DNA of 33,201 bases from Syntrophomonadaceae bacterium (GCA_012840385.1 DULK01000071.1:1-33201), one strand, 5' to 3'. Counted from the first letter of the stretch, positions 15,292-24,660 are shown. The notes: a model not told the origin generated them from the sequence alone. A program made the numbers and translations.

Positions 15292-17196
15292 TTATCGGGC
15301 ACTAAACAGCACCCTTTTGTCCCCTGTCCGGCGGGTTTTTTTCGCCCGGTCAAAATACTCAAGCAGCGGCAGGCAGTAGCGCCGCGATGTGCCCAGGAGG
15401 TCGCGGGCCTCGGCCACGGTAATTTCACCGTGCTCCCTCAGGTATTCCTCTATAATACCCCACGCTTTTGAGACAGCATCCTGCAAAAAATAGAGATCCT
15501 CGCCCAGCTTCATCAAGATCCCCGACTGGACGCAGTACTGCAGGAGATCCGTGTCCCCCCCGAGCAGTGCCAGCAGTTCCTCGGCGGAAGGGGGTGCATA
15601 GGGCCGGGAGGCCATTTCCGCCTTGAGCCTGCCGACCTTCTCCTCCTGACCGGTGGAGAGCTTTACCGCAAATCCCGGCAGAGCGAGGGTTTGCCCGGTT
15701 AAAACCAGGCTGCCCGATTCCGCCCACTTTTCCAGGAGCGCCTGGTAAAGGCGCGGCGGAAGCTGGCCGAAGGCACGGGAACGGAGTTCCTCCTTCGGGT
15801 AGCCGGGGCGCAGGGGATATTGCGCGTGGTAGGAGCGCAGGGCGGAATCCGCCTGGGACCACCAGCTATCCATGAGCGGAGCGGAAACCACAAAAGCCTC
15901 GTTCCCGAAGTCGAACAAGAAGGCCTCTCCCGACGAGTGCATCTCCTCCAGGACCTGTTTAACCTCCGTTTCGCTTACGCCCGCCTTTGACGCCAGTTCC
16001 TGGGGCGTAGCCGGTTTTCTGAGGGACCGCAGTTCTTCGGCGATCCGGGCGTAGGGGCTCCCCGTCATCTTCCGCCGCAGTCCGGAAAGGACCTCCTCCC
16101 GGAAGCGCCGGTAGCGGATGCCTCCTGTCTCCACCACTTCACCCCCCCCGATGGTGGTTACGGGGGAGTAGTACCTGATCACAAACCGGTCGTGCACAGC
16201 CGCCACCACCGGATCTTCCAGCTCAAACTGGACTAGGGCGTCATCACCCGGGATCAGTTCCTCCCGGTCGAGCAGGCGCACCCGGGCGACGGTTTCCCTC
16301 GTCCCCAGGTGGAAGTGCACCGGCTGCCAGTTTTTCAAGGGCCGCGGGGCGTTCTCCAGGAGGTGCAGGGATGCGGTCAGCCTCCTGACGGCTTGAAACG
16401 CCCCCGGAGTGACCAGGACGTCTCCCCGGTTCACCTCGCCGACCTCCAGGCCGGTCAGGTTTACTGCCACCCTCTGGCCGGCCACCGCCTCTTCCACCTT
16501 ATTGCCGTGCACCTGGAGCGACCGCACGCGCCCCTGCAGGCCGGTCGGGAGCAGCTGCAAGATGTCCCCCACCCGGATCCTCCCGCTGACCAGGGTTCCC
16601 GTCATCACCGTTCCGAAGCCGGTGATGGTGAACACCCGGTCGACGGGGAGGCGGGCATCCCCGGACCGGGGTTTCGGCCTGACCTCCCGCACCATCCTTT
16701 CTATCTGCGAGCGCAGTTCCCCAAGCCCCTCCCCGGTCACCACGGAAACGGGAACGACGGGCGCGTTCTCAAGGAATGTCCCTTTCAGCAGTTCCTGGAC
16801 GTCCTCTTTGACGAGGAGCAGCCAGTCCTCCTCCACCAGATCGATCTTGGTGAGCACCACGATCCCCTTCTGGACCCGGAGCAATTCCAGGATGTCCAGG
16901 TGCTCGCGGGTCTGCGGCATGACACCCTCGTCCGCGGCCACCACGAAGAGGACCATGTCGATGCCCCCGGCCCCGGCCAGCATGTTTTTAACAAAGCGCT
17001 CATGGCCGGGGACGTCGACGATACCCGCCGTAATACCGCCGGAAAGGCGCAGGGGGGCAAATCCCAGTTCGATGGAAATCCCCCGTTCCTTCTCCTCCTT
17101 AAGGCGGTCGGTGTCCACACCGGTCAGTGCCTTGACCAGTTGGGTCTTGCCGTGATCCACGTGCCCGGCCGTGCCGATGATTACGAATGTTTCCAA
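15292..17196 (-). CDS. selB: Selenocysteine-specific translation elongation factor SelB
   Basis: A 634-residue GTPase that carries Sec-tRNA to UGA codons by binding the mRNA SECIS hairpin. The G1 loop is [13 protein letters not shown] near the N terminus, followed by [11 protein letters not shown] (G2), [12 protein letters not shown] (G3) and LTKIDL (G4). EF-Tu-like beta barrels follow, and the C-terminal third has the winged-helix repeats that bind SECIS. I chose the TTG at 17194-17196, giving a protein beginning [18 protein letters not shown], because AGAGGG lies upstream; a longer frame starts at 17226. It lies 81 bases after selA in the same direction, and no clear terminator follows before the liv promoter. 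Confidence 0.95.
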   Translation of the reverse strand: METFVIIGTAGHVDHGKTQLVKALTGVDTDRLKEEKERGISIELGFAPLRLSGGITAGIVDVPGHERFVKNMLAGAGGIDMVLFVVAADEGVMPQTREHLDILELLRVQKGIVVLTKIDLVEEDWLLLVKEDVQELLKGTFLENAPVVPVSVVTGEGLGELRSQIERMVREVRPKPRSGDARLPVDRVFTITGFGTVMTGTLVSGRIRVGDILQLLPTGLQGRVRSLQVHGNKVEEAVAGQRVAVNLTGLEVGEVNRGDVLVTPGAFQAVRRLTASLHLLENAPRPLKNWQPVHFHLGTRETVARVRLLDREELIPGDDALVQFELEDPVVAAVHDRFVIRYYSPVTTIGGGEVVETGGIRYRRFREEVLSGLRRKMTGSPYARIAEELRSLRKPATPQELASKAGVSETEVKQVLEEMHSSGEAFLFDFGNEAFVVSAPLMDSWWSQADSALRSYHAQYPLRPGYPKEELRSRAFGQLPPRLYQALLEKWAESGSLVLTGQTLALPGFAVKLSTGQEEKVGRLKAEMASRPYAPPSAEELLALLGGDTDLLQYCVQSGILMKLGEDLYFLQDAVSKAWGIIEEYLREHGEITVAEARDLLGTSRRYCLPLLEYFDRAKKTRRTGDKRVLFSAR

Positions 17197-17277
17197 ACCG
17201 TTACCCTCTTCCGCGCGAATTCTCAAGAATCAGCTGCCCAGTACCGCAAGAGCCTTAGAGTGTAACAATGCAAGCCG

Positions 17278-18684
17278 TTATCCCGTCTGTTCGGAAATCA
17301 AGCATCGTAAAGCCGCTGCCACCGCATCCACCAGGGCTTCTTCATCCCCTTCCCCGATGGTGCGCGGGTCGAGCAGAACCCCATCCTCCTGCACCCGAAC
17401 CAGCACAGGCGGATCACCCTTGCGCAGGCGCCCGGCCAGGGCTGCGGCGGTTGCCTTTTTTGGCCTCAGAACCACCAGAGACGTGGGCAGCTCGGTCAGG
17501 GGAAGGGCCCCCCCTCCCACCCGGGAGAAGCCGTCGATTACGGTCACAGAACAGGCATCCCCGGCGCGGCAAGCTATACCGTCACGGAGATGCTCCGCCC
17601 TGGACTGCAGTTCCTCCCGTCGGATGGCCAGCATCCGCAGAACAGGGAGTGTCTCCGCGGCATCCTTTCTCTGGTACGCCCGAAGGGTGGCCTCCAGGGC
17701 GGCAAGGGTGAGCTTATCCACCCGCAGCGCCCGCAGGAGGGGATGCTCCTTCAGAACCTGGAGCAGCCCGGAGCGCCCCAGAATAACGCCTGCCTGGGGG
17801 CCGCCCAGTAGCTTATCCCCGCTGAAGGTGACGAGATCCATTCCCGCATCAATGCTCGCCTGGACGGTCGGCTCGACCCCCACCCCGTACTGCTGCAGGT
17901 CCACCAGGACCCCGCTCCCCAGGTCCTCCATGACGGGCAGCTGGTATTTGCGCCCCAAGGAGACCAACTCCTCCCGGGTCACCTCCCGGGTGAACCCCAG
18001 GATCCTGTAATTGCTCGGATGCACCTTAAGCAGCAGGGCGGTTTCCGGCCCGATCGCACGCTCGTAGTCCCGGGGATAGATCTTGTTGGTGGTTCCGACC
18101 TCTTTCAGGATTGCTCCGCTCTGGGCCATGACCTCGGGTATCCGGAAGGAGCCCCCGATCTCCACCAGTTCGCCGCGGGAGACGACGACCTCCTTTCCCC
18201 GGGCGAGGGCGCTCAGGCAGAGGAGCACCGCAGCGGCATTGTTGTTGACCACAAGGGCGGCCTCGGCCCCGGTCAGGTCTTTCAACAGATCCTCCACGTG
18301 GCTGTAGCGCGAACCCCGGCCGCCTGTTTCCAGGTCCAGCTCCAGGTTGGAGTAGCCCCGGGCCACGGCGGTTGCCGCCGCAAGGGCGTCATCGCTCAAA
18401 GGCGCCCGGCCGAGGTTGGTGTGCAGGACAACCCCTGTTGCGTTGATCACCGGGCGCAGGCTCATGCGCAGTTTATCCAGCACTATCCGCCTCACCGCAT
18501 CAGCAAGATCGGCAATGCCCGGCGGCTCGGCCCCTTCTTCCAGGATGGCCCGCCGCCAGGCGGCCAACACTTCCCGCGCCGCATCAGTCAGCAGGTGCTG
18601 CGGGTAATTCCCGTGCTCCCCGGCGCTCTCCCGGACCAGTTCGTGAACCGGCGGCAGCTGGCGCACCAGTTGTTGTCTATCCAC
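17278..18684 (-). CDS. selA: L-seryl-tRNA(Sec) selenium transferase SelA
   Basis: A 468-residue PLP enzyme that converts Ser-tRNA(Sec) to Sec-tRNA(Sec) with selenophosphate; bacterial forms are decamers. Seen: RQLPPVHELV at the N terminus, VINATGVVLHTNLGRAPL, the NNNAAAVLL loop, and the PLP lysine in DLVTFSGDKLLGGPQAGVI. The start is the GTG at 18682-18684, with AAAGGAGAAAG immediately upstream. A TTG ten codons earlier sits too close to its purine run. Followed by selB. Confidence 0.95.
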   Translation of the reverse strand: MDRQQLVRQLPPVHELVRESAGEHGNYPQHLLTDAAREVLAAWRRAILEEGAEPPGIADLADAVRRIVLDKLRMSLRPVINATGVVLHTNLGRAPLSDDALAAATAVARGYSNLELDLETGGRGSRYSHVEDLLKDLTGAEAALVVNNNAAAVLLCLSALARGKEVVVSRGELVEIGGSFRIPEVMAQSGAILKEVGTTNKIYPRDYERAIGPETALLLKVHPSNYRILGFTREVTREELVSLGRKYQLPVMEDLGSGVLVDLQQYGVGVEPTVQASIDAGMDLVTFSGDKLLGGPQAGVILGRSGLLQVLKEHPLLRALRVDKLTLAALEATLRAYQRKDAAETLPVLRMLAIRREELQSRAEHLRDGIACRAGDACSVTVIDGFSRVGGGALPLTELPTSLVVLRPKKATAAALAGRLRKGDPPVLVRVQEDGVLLDPRTIGEGDEEALVDAVAAALRCLISEQTG

Positions 18685-18823
18685 GGGCTTTCTCCTTTCG
18701 CAAGTCTCAATCAATCCCTCCGGGCAATTTCAGATAAATTATTCCACAATTCACGCAAAAAATCCTTTCGGGCAACCCTTCTCCCCTTAACAACCATAAC
18801 ACATAAAACCGTCAGGCCGATGT

Positions 18824-18851
18824 GCATAAAATTTCGCATTTCCCCATATTA
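18824..18851 (+). promoter_or_regulatory. Forespore (SigF/SigG-type) promoter candidate for yyaC
   Basis: GCATA, a 16-base spacer and CATATTA match the SigG-type consensus (GHATR and CATNHTA), 29 bases upstream of the yyaC ATG. The Bacillus yyaC gene is known as a forespore-expressed gene, so the match fits the gene's role. SigF and SigG cannot be separated by eye. Confidence 0.5.
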
Positions 18852-18880
18852 CTTTAAGGAATGAGAACGGGAGGTTGAAG

Positions 18881-19480
18881 ATGTTATTCAGCCGGGGTTT
18901 ATCAAAAACCTTGCCGGAAACGACGGCCAGGCGGGACCTGCGGGTTGCGGTGGGCGACCAGCAGGCGGTCCAGAAAATGGGTGCCTTCTTGAGCACCCTG
19001 GTGGAGGAGCTAAACCCGGCAGGCCGGCGCCGGTGTGTGCTGCTCTCCATCGGAACGGACCGCTCGACGGGAGACAGCCTCGGCCCCCTGGTGGGCAGCC
19101 GCGTCAGCGAACTGGCCCCGGGGCTCATCCCCGTTTTCGGAACCCTCGAAGAACCGGTGCACGCCGTCAACCTCAAGGAAAAACTGCTTGAAATCAAGGG
19201 GATGTTTCCCGGCCAACCGCTGATCATCGCCGTAGACGCCTGCCTTGGCCAGCTTCAAAATGTGGGAACCATTTCCCTGGGGAAAGGCTCCCTGCAGCCG
19301 GGCACGGGGGTCCACAAGGAGCTTCCCCCTGTCGGGGACATCTTCATCTCAGGGGTAGTAAACCTGGGAGGCTTCCTGGAATTCCTGGTCCTGCAGAGCA
19401 CCCGGCTCTGCCTGGTGATGAAGATGGCGGACTGCATCGCCCGCGCCCTGGTCCTGGGGCTCTCTGCCCCACGGAGTTAA
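18881..19480 (+). CDS. yyaC: Spore protease/sporulation protein YyaC family
   Basis: A 199-residue protein of the YyaC family, related in fold to the GPR and hydrogenase-maturation peptidases and found in endospore formers near parAB. Recognised by VLLSIGTDRSTGDSLGPLVG, FGTLEEPVHAVNL, IIAVDACLG and GVVNLGGFLEF, with acidic residues in the SxGxD and VDAC positions. GGGAGG lies five bases before the ATG. A TTG two codons earlier overlaps that site. It is the only plus-strand gene between 1.7 and 24 kb and diverges from selA. The biochemical role is not well established. Confidence 0.9.
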   Translation: MLFSRGLSKTLPETTARRDLRVAVGDQQAVQKMGAFLSTLVEELNPAGRRRCVLLSIGTDRSTGDSLGPLVGSRVSELAPGLIPVFGTLEEPVHAVNLKEKLLEIKGMFPGQPLIIAVDACLGQLQNVGTISLGKGSLQPGTGVHKELPPVGDIFISGVVNLGGFLEFLVLQSTRLCLVMKMADCIARALVLGLSAPRS

Positions 19481-19756
19481 ATTCTCTGCCGTTAGCGAAC
19501 CGCTCCTCCCGCACGGAAGTGCATCTCGCTTCATCAGCGACCTGCGGTGCTTCCGGGTGCCCGTTTAACGGGCGCGCCTGAATTCGGGCGATCCCCGCCT
19601 CACTGCGTCGCCCGGCACTTCCCTCCGGCTTTACGGATTACAGGGCTACCGGGGTGCTTTGTATTCCGACCCCTTGCCTGCATTCCGTATTGTTATTATA
19701 CCAAATTTTCCCTACCCTTTCATCCCCTCCCTTTCGGTAGGAGACTTCCCCGTGGG
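19481..19756. other. Intergenic stretch without a gene
   Basis: No frame here has family resemblance or a usable ribosome site. A perfect small hairpin, GCCCGTT-T-AACGGGC, lies at 19559-19573, but no T run follows it, so no terminator for yyaC can be named. Confidence 0.5.
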
Positions 19757-19786
19757 TAAAATTAAAAAGGCCCCGGCAACGGGGCT
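19757..19786 (-). terminator. Terminator of the bactofilin-dagK-PRTase-ykuS unit
   Basis: On the minus strand GCCCCG pairs with CGGGGC around TTGC and runs into CTTTTTAATTTTA. It lies 31 bases past the ykuS stop. Confidence 0.75.
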
Positions 19787-19816
19787 CCCCCGTAGTTCCG
19801 GCTGCCTTTCGCTGCC

Positions 19817-20064
19817 CTATACCAGGTCGAACTTCTCCCTGACATCGTCGACGATCTCATCGGCGCTGCGGGCCTCGGCACTGATCACCGGCACATCGGT
19901 TTTAATGTCCTGCCGCTGCAGGAGGTCGATGTCCCCGCCGCCGATCACCACCGCCTGGGCGGACGCCCGAGTTCATCGGGCCCCATCCCGACCACCGTAA
20001 ACCCCGCTTCTTTCAAAGCAGCCCTTACATTGGTCAAACCATCTTCTACCGCAACAACGCGCAC
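19817..20064 (-). pseudogene. UPF0180 (YkuS-like) small protein, frameshifted
   Basis: Translation from the GTG at 20062-20064 gives VVAVEDGLTNVRAALKEAGF and then MGPDELG, after which the frame hits a stop. The other half, AQAVVIGGGDIDLLQ and ISAEARSADEIVDDVREKF, reads in the next frame to a TAG at 19817. Together they form an 82-residue UPF0180-family protein. One missing G in the run at 19966-19968 would restore the frame, and the total length is one base short of whole codons. It may be a recent mutation or a sequencing error. AGGGGGAGA precedes the start. Function of the family is unknown. Confidence 0.75.
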
Positions 20065-20099
20065 CTACGTCTCCCCCTCTGGCACTTATTTAGCTGGTA

Positions 20100-20765
20100 C
20101 TATTGTGACTCTGGATGGCGCCAATTATGCACCAGTGCGGCCACAACCTCCTCATCGCTGGTCTGGCGAAAATCCTTGTAGAACTGCCCCACGGCATAAA
20201 ATTCTTCGGGGGTCTCCAGGCAAACCACTTCGTCGACCTCATGACGAAACTTATCCACTACTTCGGGTGGCGCAACCGGCACGGCGAGGACCAGCTTTCC
20301 GGGGCCATGCCGGCTTATCGAGCGCAGGGCGGCCCGTAAAGTGAAGCCGGTGGCGATGCCGTCGTCGACCACGATCACCGTGCGGCCGCTGTAACTTAAG
20401 GGCTCCCTTTCCCCCCGGTACAGTTTCTGGCGCCTCCGGATCTCTTCCAGCTGGCGGGACACCTGTTCCTGAAGATCACCCCTCCCCAGGCCGAGCAGGT
20501 TCATCAGCCTCTCGTCATAGAGGACTGTGCCGTCCGGGGCCACCGCCCCCAGTGCCAGTTCGGGATTGAAGGGCGCCCCGATCTTGCGGGAGATGATCAC
20601 GTCAAGGGGCGCGGCCAGGGCTTTCGCCACCTCGGCGGCCACGATTACGCCCCCCCTGGGCACCCCCAGAACCAGGAGGTCTTTTCCTTGATATTTCAGG
20701 AGCTTTTCTGCCAACTGGCGACCCGCCGTCTGCCGATCCTGAAACAGGTTAATCACCCCCTGCAT
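20100..20765 (-). CDS. Phosphoribosyltransferase family protein
   Basis: A 221-residue type I PRTase-fold protein. The PRPP-binding loop is TVIVVDDGIATGFTLRAAL, with two acidic residues in VVDDG, and an upstream LVLGVPRGGVIVAAEVAKAL gives the pyrophosphate-binding turn. The hood region starts DVIISRKIGAPFNPELALGA. Stand-alone proteins of this kind occur in many bacteria without an assigned base. It lies 22 bases after the lipid kinase and 35 bases before the ykuS remnant, in one transcription unit. Confidence 0.85.
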   Translation of the reverse strand: MQGVINLFQDRQTAGRQLAEKLLKYQGKDLLVLGVPRGGVIVAAEVAKALAAPLDVIISRKIGAPFNPELALGAVAPDGTVLYDERLMNLLGLGRGDLQEQVSRQLEEIRRRQKLYRGEREPLSYSGRTVIVVDDGIATGFTLRAALRSISRHGPGKLVLAVPVAPPEVVDKFRHEVDEVVCLETPEEFYAVGQFYKDFRQTSDEEVVAALVHNWRHPESQ

Positions 20766-20787
20766 AGTTTTCCCTCAAAAGTACGGC

Positions 20788-21723
20788 TCAACCGGCTTTT
20801 TTTGAAAATTCCAGCCCTGCCCCCTTGTCCGGCACCAGCACCCTGATGGCCTGCTTGTGGATGTGAAAGGCCGCCGGGGTTTCTCCCAGCAGTTCACCGT
20901 CCCCCTGGATGTACAGCCTGCGGGCAGGAGAGGAAACCGTGACATCCCGGGCACGAAAGAAATGCACACATGGGTGATCTTCGTGGCGGCCGCTGTAGGT
21001 TAGAGGGAGGACCCGCAGCAGTTCCAACCTGCCGATATCGCCTACCACGCAGACGTCAAAAAGCCCGTCGTCAACCCTGGCTCTCGGGGCGATTTTGATT
21101 CCGGATCCAAAGAAAGCGCCGTTGGCAACAGCGACAAGGAGCCCCTTTATCTGCAGGTGATTGCCGTCGAGGGTGAGTTCAAGGGGAACCGGGCGGAAGC
21201 ACATCAGTGTTTTCAATACTCCCGCCAGGTACGCCCAGGTCCCTCTAAGCCAGCGGAAACCCTGGTTCACCGCGTGGGCAACCTCCGCATCAAAGCCGAC
21301 ACCGCAGATGTTCAGGAAGTAGCGGTTTTCCACCATCCCCAGGTCCAGCATGCGGTATTTACCCGAACAAATGGCCAGTGCCGTTGACAGAGGGTCCCCG
21401 GATATCCCCAGGGTCCGGCAGAGGTCGTTGCCGCTGCCGGTGGGAAGCAAGGCCAGAGCAGTTCCCGGGTAAGCGCCGTTGGATGCGATTCCGTTTACCA
21501 CCTCGTTGACGGTGCCGTCTCCCCCGACGGCCACCACCAGGTCGCAATCCTTTTTCACGGCCCTTTGTGCCAGTTCCCGTGCATGGCCGCGCCCCTCGGT
21601 GAAAAAGGTCCGGAAGCGCAGTCCCGCCCGGCGCATGACCCGCTCGATCTCCGGCCACAAGCGGGCGGTGCGGCCGCGCCCGGCGGTGGGGTTAACGATA
21701 CAGCAGAAAGGAAGATCCGGCAT
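20788..21723 (-). CDS. Diacylglycerol/lipid kinase, YegS/BmrU family
   Basis: A 311-residue cytosolic or membrane-associated kinase that phosphorylates diacylglycerol or a related lipid. Seen: FCCIVNPTAGRGRT at the N terminus, the nucleotide motif VAVGGDGTVNEVVNGI, ALLPTGSGNDLCRTL, then GVGFDAEVAHAV and KIAPRARVDDGLFDV, which are the conserved blocks of the DagK/YegS fold. Its ATG shares one base with the bactofilin stop (TGATG), implying coupling. In Firmicutes this family usually recycles diacylglycerol into phosphatidic acid; the substrate here is inferred. Confidence 0.9.
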   Translation of the reverse strand: MPDLPFCCIVNPTAGRGRTARLWPEIERVMRRAGLRFRTFFTEGRGHARELAQRAVKKDCDLVVAVGGDGTVNEVVNGIASNGAYPGTALALLPTGSGNDLCRTLGISGDPLSTALAICSGKYRMLDLGMVENRYFLNICGVGFDAEVAHAVNQGFRWLRGTWAYLAGVLKTLMCFRPVPLELTLDGNHLQIKGLLVAVANGAFFGSGIKIAPRARVDDGLFDVCVVGDIGRLELLRVLPLTYSGRHEDHPCVHFFRARDVTVSSPARRLYIQGDGELLGETPAAFHIHKQAIRVLVPDKGAGLEFSKKAG

Positions 21724-22115
21724 CAGGAGTTCCCACCCTCACCAGGGCCGCCGCGCCCGTCTTTGGCGATCATTTTGCAATCCCCCTGGAACACCGCCCC
21801 CTCTTCCACCACCAGGCTGGCCGCCTCCATGTTTCCATAGAGTTTCCCGGTTGCCGTAAGCTCCAGCTTGGCCCAGGCCGCCACCTGGCCGTGGACTTCG
21901 CCCGCGATTAAAACATTCCTTGCGTCAATCCCGGCCTCCACACAAGCCCCTTCCCCGACCACCACGTCGCCGGTCGCCTTGATCGACCCCTTGAAGAAGC
22001 CATCCAGGCGGACCGAACCCTCGCTCTCCAGTTTTCCCTCGAAGCGGGTACCCTTCCCCAAAACGGAATCCGCCTTTTCACCGATTCCGGCTTTTTCCGC
22101 TTTAATCCAGGCCAC
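21723..22115 (-). CDS. Bactofilin family polymer-forming protein
   Basis: A 130-residue bactofilin (DUF583) of the kind that self-assembles into a beta-helix filament scaffolding cell-wall enzymes. The core repeats are visible as FEGKLESEGSVRLDGFFKGSI, VVVGEGACVEAGIDARNVLI, GEVHGQVAAWAKLELTATG and KLYGNMEAASLVVEEGAVFQG, alternating hydrophobic residues and turns. The start is the GTG at 22113-22115, after AAGGAAGGG; a longer frame to 22208 runs through the upstream terminator and is rejected. It follows the M23 peptidase gene, a common bactofilin partner. Confidence 0.88.
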   Translation of the reverse strand: MAWIKAEKAGIGEKADSVLGKGTRFEGKLESEGSVRLDGFFKGSIKATGDVVVGEGACVEAGIDARNVLIAGEVHGQVAAWAKLELTATGKLYGNMEAASLVVEEGAVFQGDCKMIAKDGRGGPGEGGNS

Positions 22116-22179
22116 CTTTCTACCCTTCCTTTCCAGAATCACGTTCCCCCAATTTACCGCCTGACATAATGCAAAGATC

Positions 22180-22206
22180 AAAAAAGCAGAACCGTTTTGG
22201 CTCTGC
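22180..22206 (-). terminator. Terminator of the DUF4446-M23 peptidase unit
   Basis: On the minus strand GCAGAGCC pairs with GGTTCTGC (one G-U pair) around a 5-base loop and is followed by TTTTTTG. It lies nine bases past the peptidase stop and ahead of bactofilin. Confidence 0.8.
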
Positions 22207-22214
22207 ACCGATGG

Positions 22215-23159
22215 TCATTTTGCCAGAACAGAAAGCGGGTCCACCAGAACGCCGTCCTTTTCGATCATGAAATGCAGGTGGGGTCCGGTGCTCCGGCCGC
22301 TGCTGCCGACCAGCCCGAGGATCTGCCCCTTTTTGATGTGATCCCCTGTCTTGACCAGTGCCCTGCTGAGGTGGCAATAAGAGGACCTGTACCCGTACCC
22401 ATGGGAAATCTCCACCGTGCGTCCATACCCCGCCCGGTATCCCGCAAAAACGACCACCCCATCCCCTGCAGCACGAACGGGTGTACCGCCTGAGGCGGCC
22501 AGATCCAGGCCGTCGTGAAACTCTGAACCCCGCCTCCTGAAAGGAGACGACCGGTACCCGAAATAGGAAGAGATCTCGCCGGAGACCGGCATTCTGTCGG
22601 GCAGAGCCGCCAGGTATTTCAAACGGGCGTCAAGGTCCTCTTCCAGGCGCTGTAAAGAATCCCTTGCCTCCACGGCATCCCGGACGGCTGCGTTCAGGGC
22701 CGCACCCACCTGCTCCGGGCCGGCGTTCTGGTCGCCTAAGGAGGCGCCAAAGAGGGACCACCGCATCCGTTCGCCGCTTTTGCTGCCGGATCTGCTGCTG
22801 TACCCTCCGCCCTGCCGGAGACCGGCTTTTTCCCTGATCCTCTGTTCAAGATCCCTTACCTCCTGCAGGTACCGCTCGGCTGAACGGGCTTGCATTTGGA
22901 GTTCCGCCAGCTGCTCCTGCTGCTTCTTGTTGACGGCGCGCAGCCGCGCCAGTTCGGCGCGTTCCCCCCGCATGTAGTAATAGCGGATACAAGCCACTAT
23001 CGTCGTGGCCAGCAGCAGGAAAAGCAGGAACCCGCTCAAACTTAGCAGCCAGCACGGGAAGCGGACGCTCCTGGTCTGCGCTCCCCGCGGTGGGACGATC
23101 AAGAGTGTAAAGGGGCGCTTGAGATACTGCTTCCCCCTCGCAAACAGGCTTTGAGGCAT
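22215..23159 (-). CDS. Membrane-anchored M23 (LytM-type) peptidase
   Basis: A 314-residue protein: short cytoplasmic N terminus, one transmembrane helix at about 36-58, a charged coiled coil at about 64-115, and a C-terminal M23 domain. Zinc ligands are H215 and D219 (EFHDGLDLAAS) and H296 of the HLH motif, with H263 (SYCHLS) and H294 as catalytic histidines, so the domain looks active. The enzyme would cut peptidoglycan cross-bridges outside the membrane. It follows the DUF4446 gene in the same direction and precedes bactofilin, a pairing often seen in envelope and spore morphogenesis. Confidence 0.9.
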   Translation of the reverse strand: MPQSLFARGKQYLKRPFTLLIVPPRGAQTRSVRFPCWLLSLSGFLLFLLLATTIVACIRYYYMRGERAELARLRAVNKKQQEQLAELQMQARSAERYLQEVRDLEQRIREKAGLRQGGGYSSRSGSKSGERMRWSLFGASLGDQNAGPEQVGAALNAAVRDAVEARDSLQRLEEDLDARLKYLAALPDRMPVSGEISSYFGYRSSPFRRRGSEFHDGLDLAASGGTPVRAAGDGVVVFAGYRAGYGRTVEISHGYGYRSSYCHLSRALVKTGDHIKKGQILGLVGSSGRSTGPHLHFMIEKDGVLVDPLSVLAK

Positions 23160-23179
23160 GACTGCCCCTCCCCTTACAT

Positions 23180-23692
23180 CTACCTTTTCAGACTGCTGCC
23201 CGCCTCAAGGGCCTTGCGGATCGCCTCTTCCTCCTCATCACTCAGCGGATAGGGCGACGCACCTCCCTCAACGGGCTTGGCGTAAAGGCGGCAGTCTTCA
23301 CGGCTCACCAGGCAGCACAGGATAACCCCGTCGCCTGTTTCATTAAGCAGTGCGAGGGCGAAGCTCAAATCACTCCCCATATCGGAGAAGGCATTAAACC
23401 GCACAAAACCGACCCTGCGGATGGAGGCAGTGGAGAACTGCTTGAGTTCCCGGCAGAGCTCCTCAAGTTCATCGACGCGTTTCTCCGCAGCCCGGCAGGA
23501 CTGCACCGTTTCCTCAAGCAGTTTTTCCAGGTTCGCCCCGTTGACCCCCCGCATCAGGCGCCGGTATCGCCGCCCCACAAGCAGAAGGTGGATGTTTAAA
23601 ATCAGAAAAAGCAGAATGCTGATGCCAAAAAGTGCATAAATTATCAGCAGCGTTTTATTTCCCTGAACAAGCCAGATCCCGCCCATTGCCAC
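23180..23692 (-). CDS. DUF4446 family membrane protein
   Basis: A 170-residue protein of unknown function, common near parAB in spore-forming Firmicutes. One transmembrane helix lies at about residues 12-36 (TLLIIYALFGISILLFLIL). A predicted coiled coil spans about 55-90, and a soluble domain with VGFVRFNAFSDMGSDLSFALAL, the family hallmark, follows. Start is the GTG at 23692 with AGAGG upstream. It runs with the M23 peptidase, with a 20-base gap. Confidence 0.85.
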   Translation of the reverse strand: MAMGGIWLVQGNKTLLIIYALFGISILLFLILNIHLLLVGRRYRRLMRGVNGANLEKLLEETVQSCRAAEKRVDELEELCRELKQFSTASIRRVGFVRFNAFSDMGSDLSFALALLNETGDGVILCCLVSREDCRLYAKPVEGGASPYPLSDEEEEAIRKALEAGSSLKR

Positions 23693-23814
23693 AAACGCAA
23701 CCTCTTTTTTTAAAATTTGCTGCTTCCCGTCCGGTACCTCCTGAATCTATATCTTTCCACACAGATTAACATTTTCCTCTTTTTTTGTCGCTTCCCTGAA
23801 ATGCCCGTCCCACG

Positions 23815-24660
23815 TCATTTTTTCTGAAAGATCAGGATGAACTCGTGGACCTTGTTTACCCGGAAAACATAAGGGTATCCCAGCGGCCGCAGGTTGTTGT
23901 ACTCCTGCCTCCTGTCCCAGACGATCAGGTCGTCCAACTCAAAACCGATCCCCTGCATCACAGGCACCAGGTCCATGTGCAGGGGGTAAAAGGTGCTCCC
24001 CTTCCTTACGTCCATAACCACTACGATGCAGTACGCCCCCGGCTTCAGGCAAACCCAGACCTGTTTAAAGACGCTTCCCAACGCCCCTAAAAAATCCCTG
24101 TAGTCGGTGATGTTCCCGATGTCCTGCACCATGTCACCGTAACTGCGCTTCGGCTTTCCGTCTGCCGAGCGGCGTTGCTGCAAGATGTTCCAGTAAGGAG
24201 GGGAGGTGATGCAGAGCCCCACGCTTTCAGGGGCCAGGTAATCCGCCAGAAAACGGCAGTCCACCTGGTACAGCTGCGGGTAGCATTCCGGCGGCCCCTC
24301 GATCCGGGACAGCCTCCGGCGGGCTATCTCGAGGAACTCCGGAACCAGCTCAAAGCCCGCCGAGGGTATCCCCATCCGGTAGGCGGAGCAAACCGTGCTC
24401 CCGCTCCCCAGGAAGGGGTCGAGGATAAGGCCGCTCCGGCCGCGGTAAAAGATCCGGATCAGGCGGTCGGTCAGGGCGAGGGGAAACATGGCCGGGTGCC
24501 CAAACCGCCGCTCCTCCGGAGTTTTCACCAGGTCGTCCCAAATGCTGATGGAATAACGCAGCCAGGTCCTGCCGTCCAGGCAGTCGATGTCTTCCCGAGC
24601 ACTGATTACATCCCTGTCCCGAAGATCCTTATAGTCTTTATTGTTCCCCTTATTCGACAT
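23815..24660 (-). CDS. DNA methyltransferase, N4-cytosine or N6-adenine type (restriction-modification)
   Basis: A 281-residue SAM-dependent DNA methyltransferase. The SAM-binding motif I is ILDPFLGSGST at residues 79-89, followed by GFELVPEFLEIA (motif II), and the catalytic motif IV is TSPPYW at 152-157, which favours N4-cytosine. Motif I precedes motif IV, unlike the usual beta-class order. A family-typical GHPAMFPLALTDRLI precedes motif I. Start is the ATG at 24660 with AGGAGAG upstream. It is divergent from the regulator and nuclease genes. Its base composition is GC-rich like the chromosome, unlike the AT-rich rest of the island. The recognition sequence is unknown. Confidence 0.82.
   Translation of the reverse strand: MSNKGNNKDYKDLRDRDVISAREDIDCLDGRTWLRYSISIWDDLVKTPEERRFGHPAMFPLALTDRLIRIFYRGRSGLILDPFLGSGSTVCSAYRMGIPSAGFELVPEFLEIARRRLSRIEGPPECYPQLYQVDCRFLADYLAPESVGLCITSPPYWNILQQRRSADGKPKRSYGDMVQDIGNITDYRDFLGALGSVFKQVWVCLKPGAYCIVVVMDVRKGSTFYPLHMDLVPVMQGIGFELDDLIVWDRRQEYNNLRPLGYPYVFRVNKVHEFILIFQKK

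Noticed and set aside
20080-20095. Sigma-54-like TGGCAC-N5-TAGCT on the plus strand
   Set aside because: No plus-strand gene follows; it overlaps the ribosome site region of the minus-strand YkuS-like gene.
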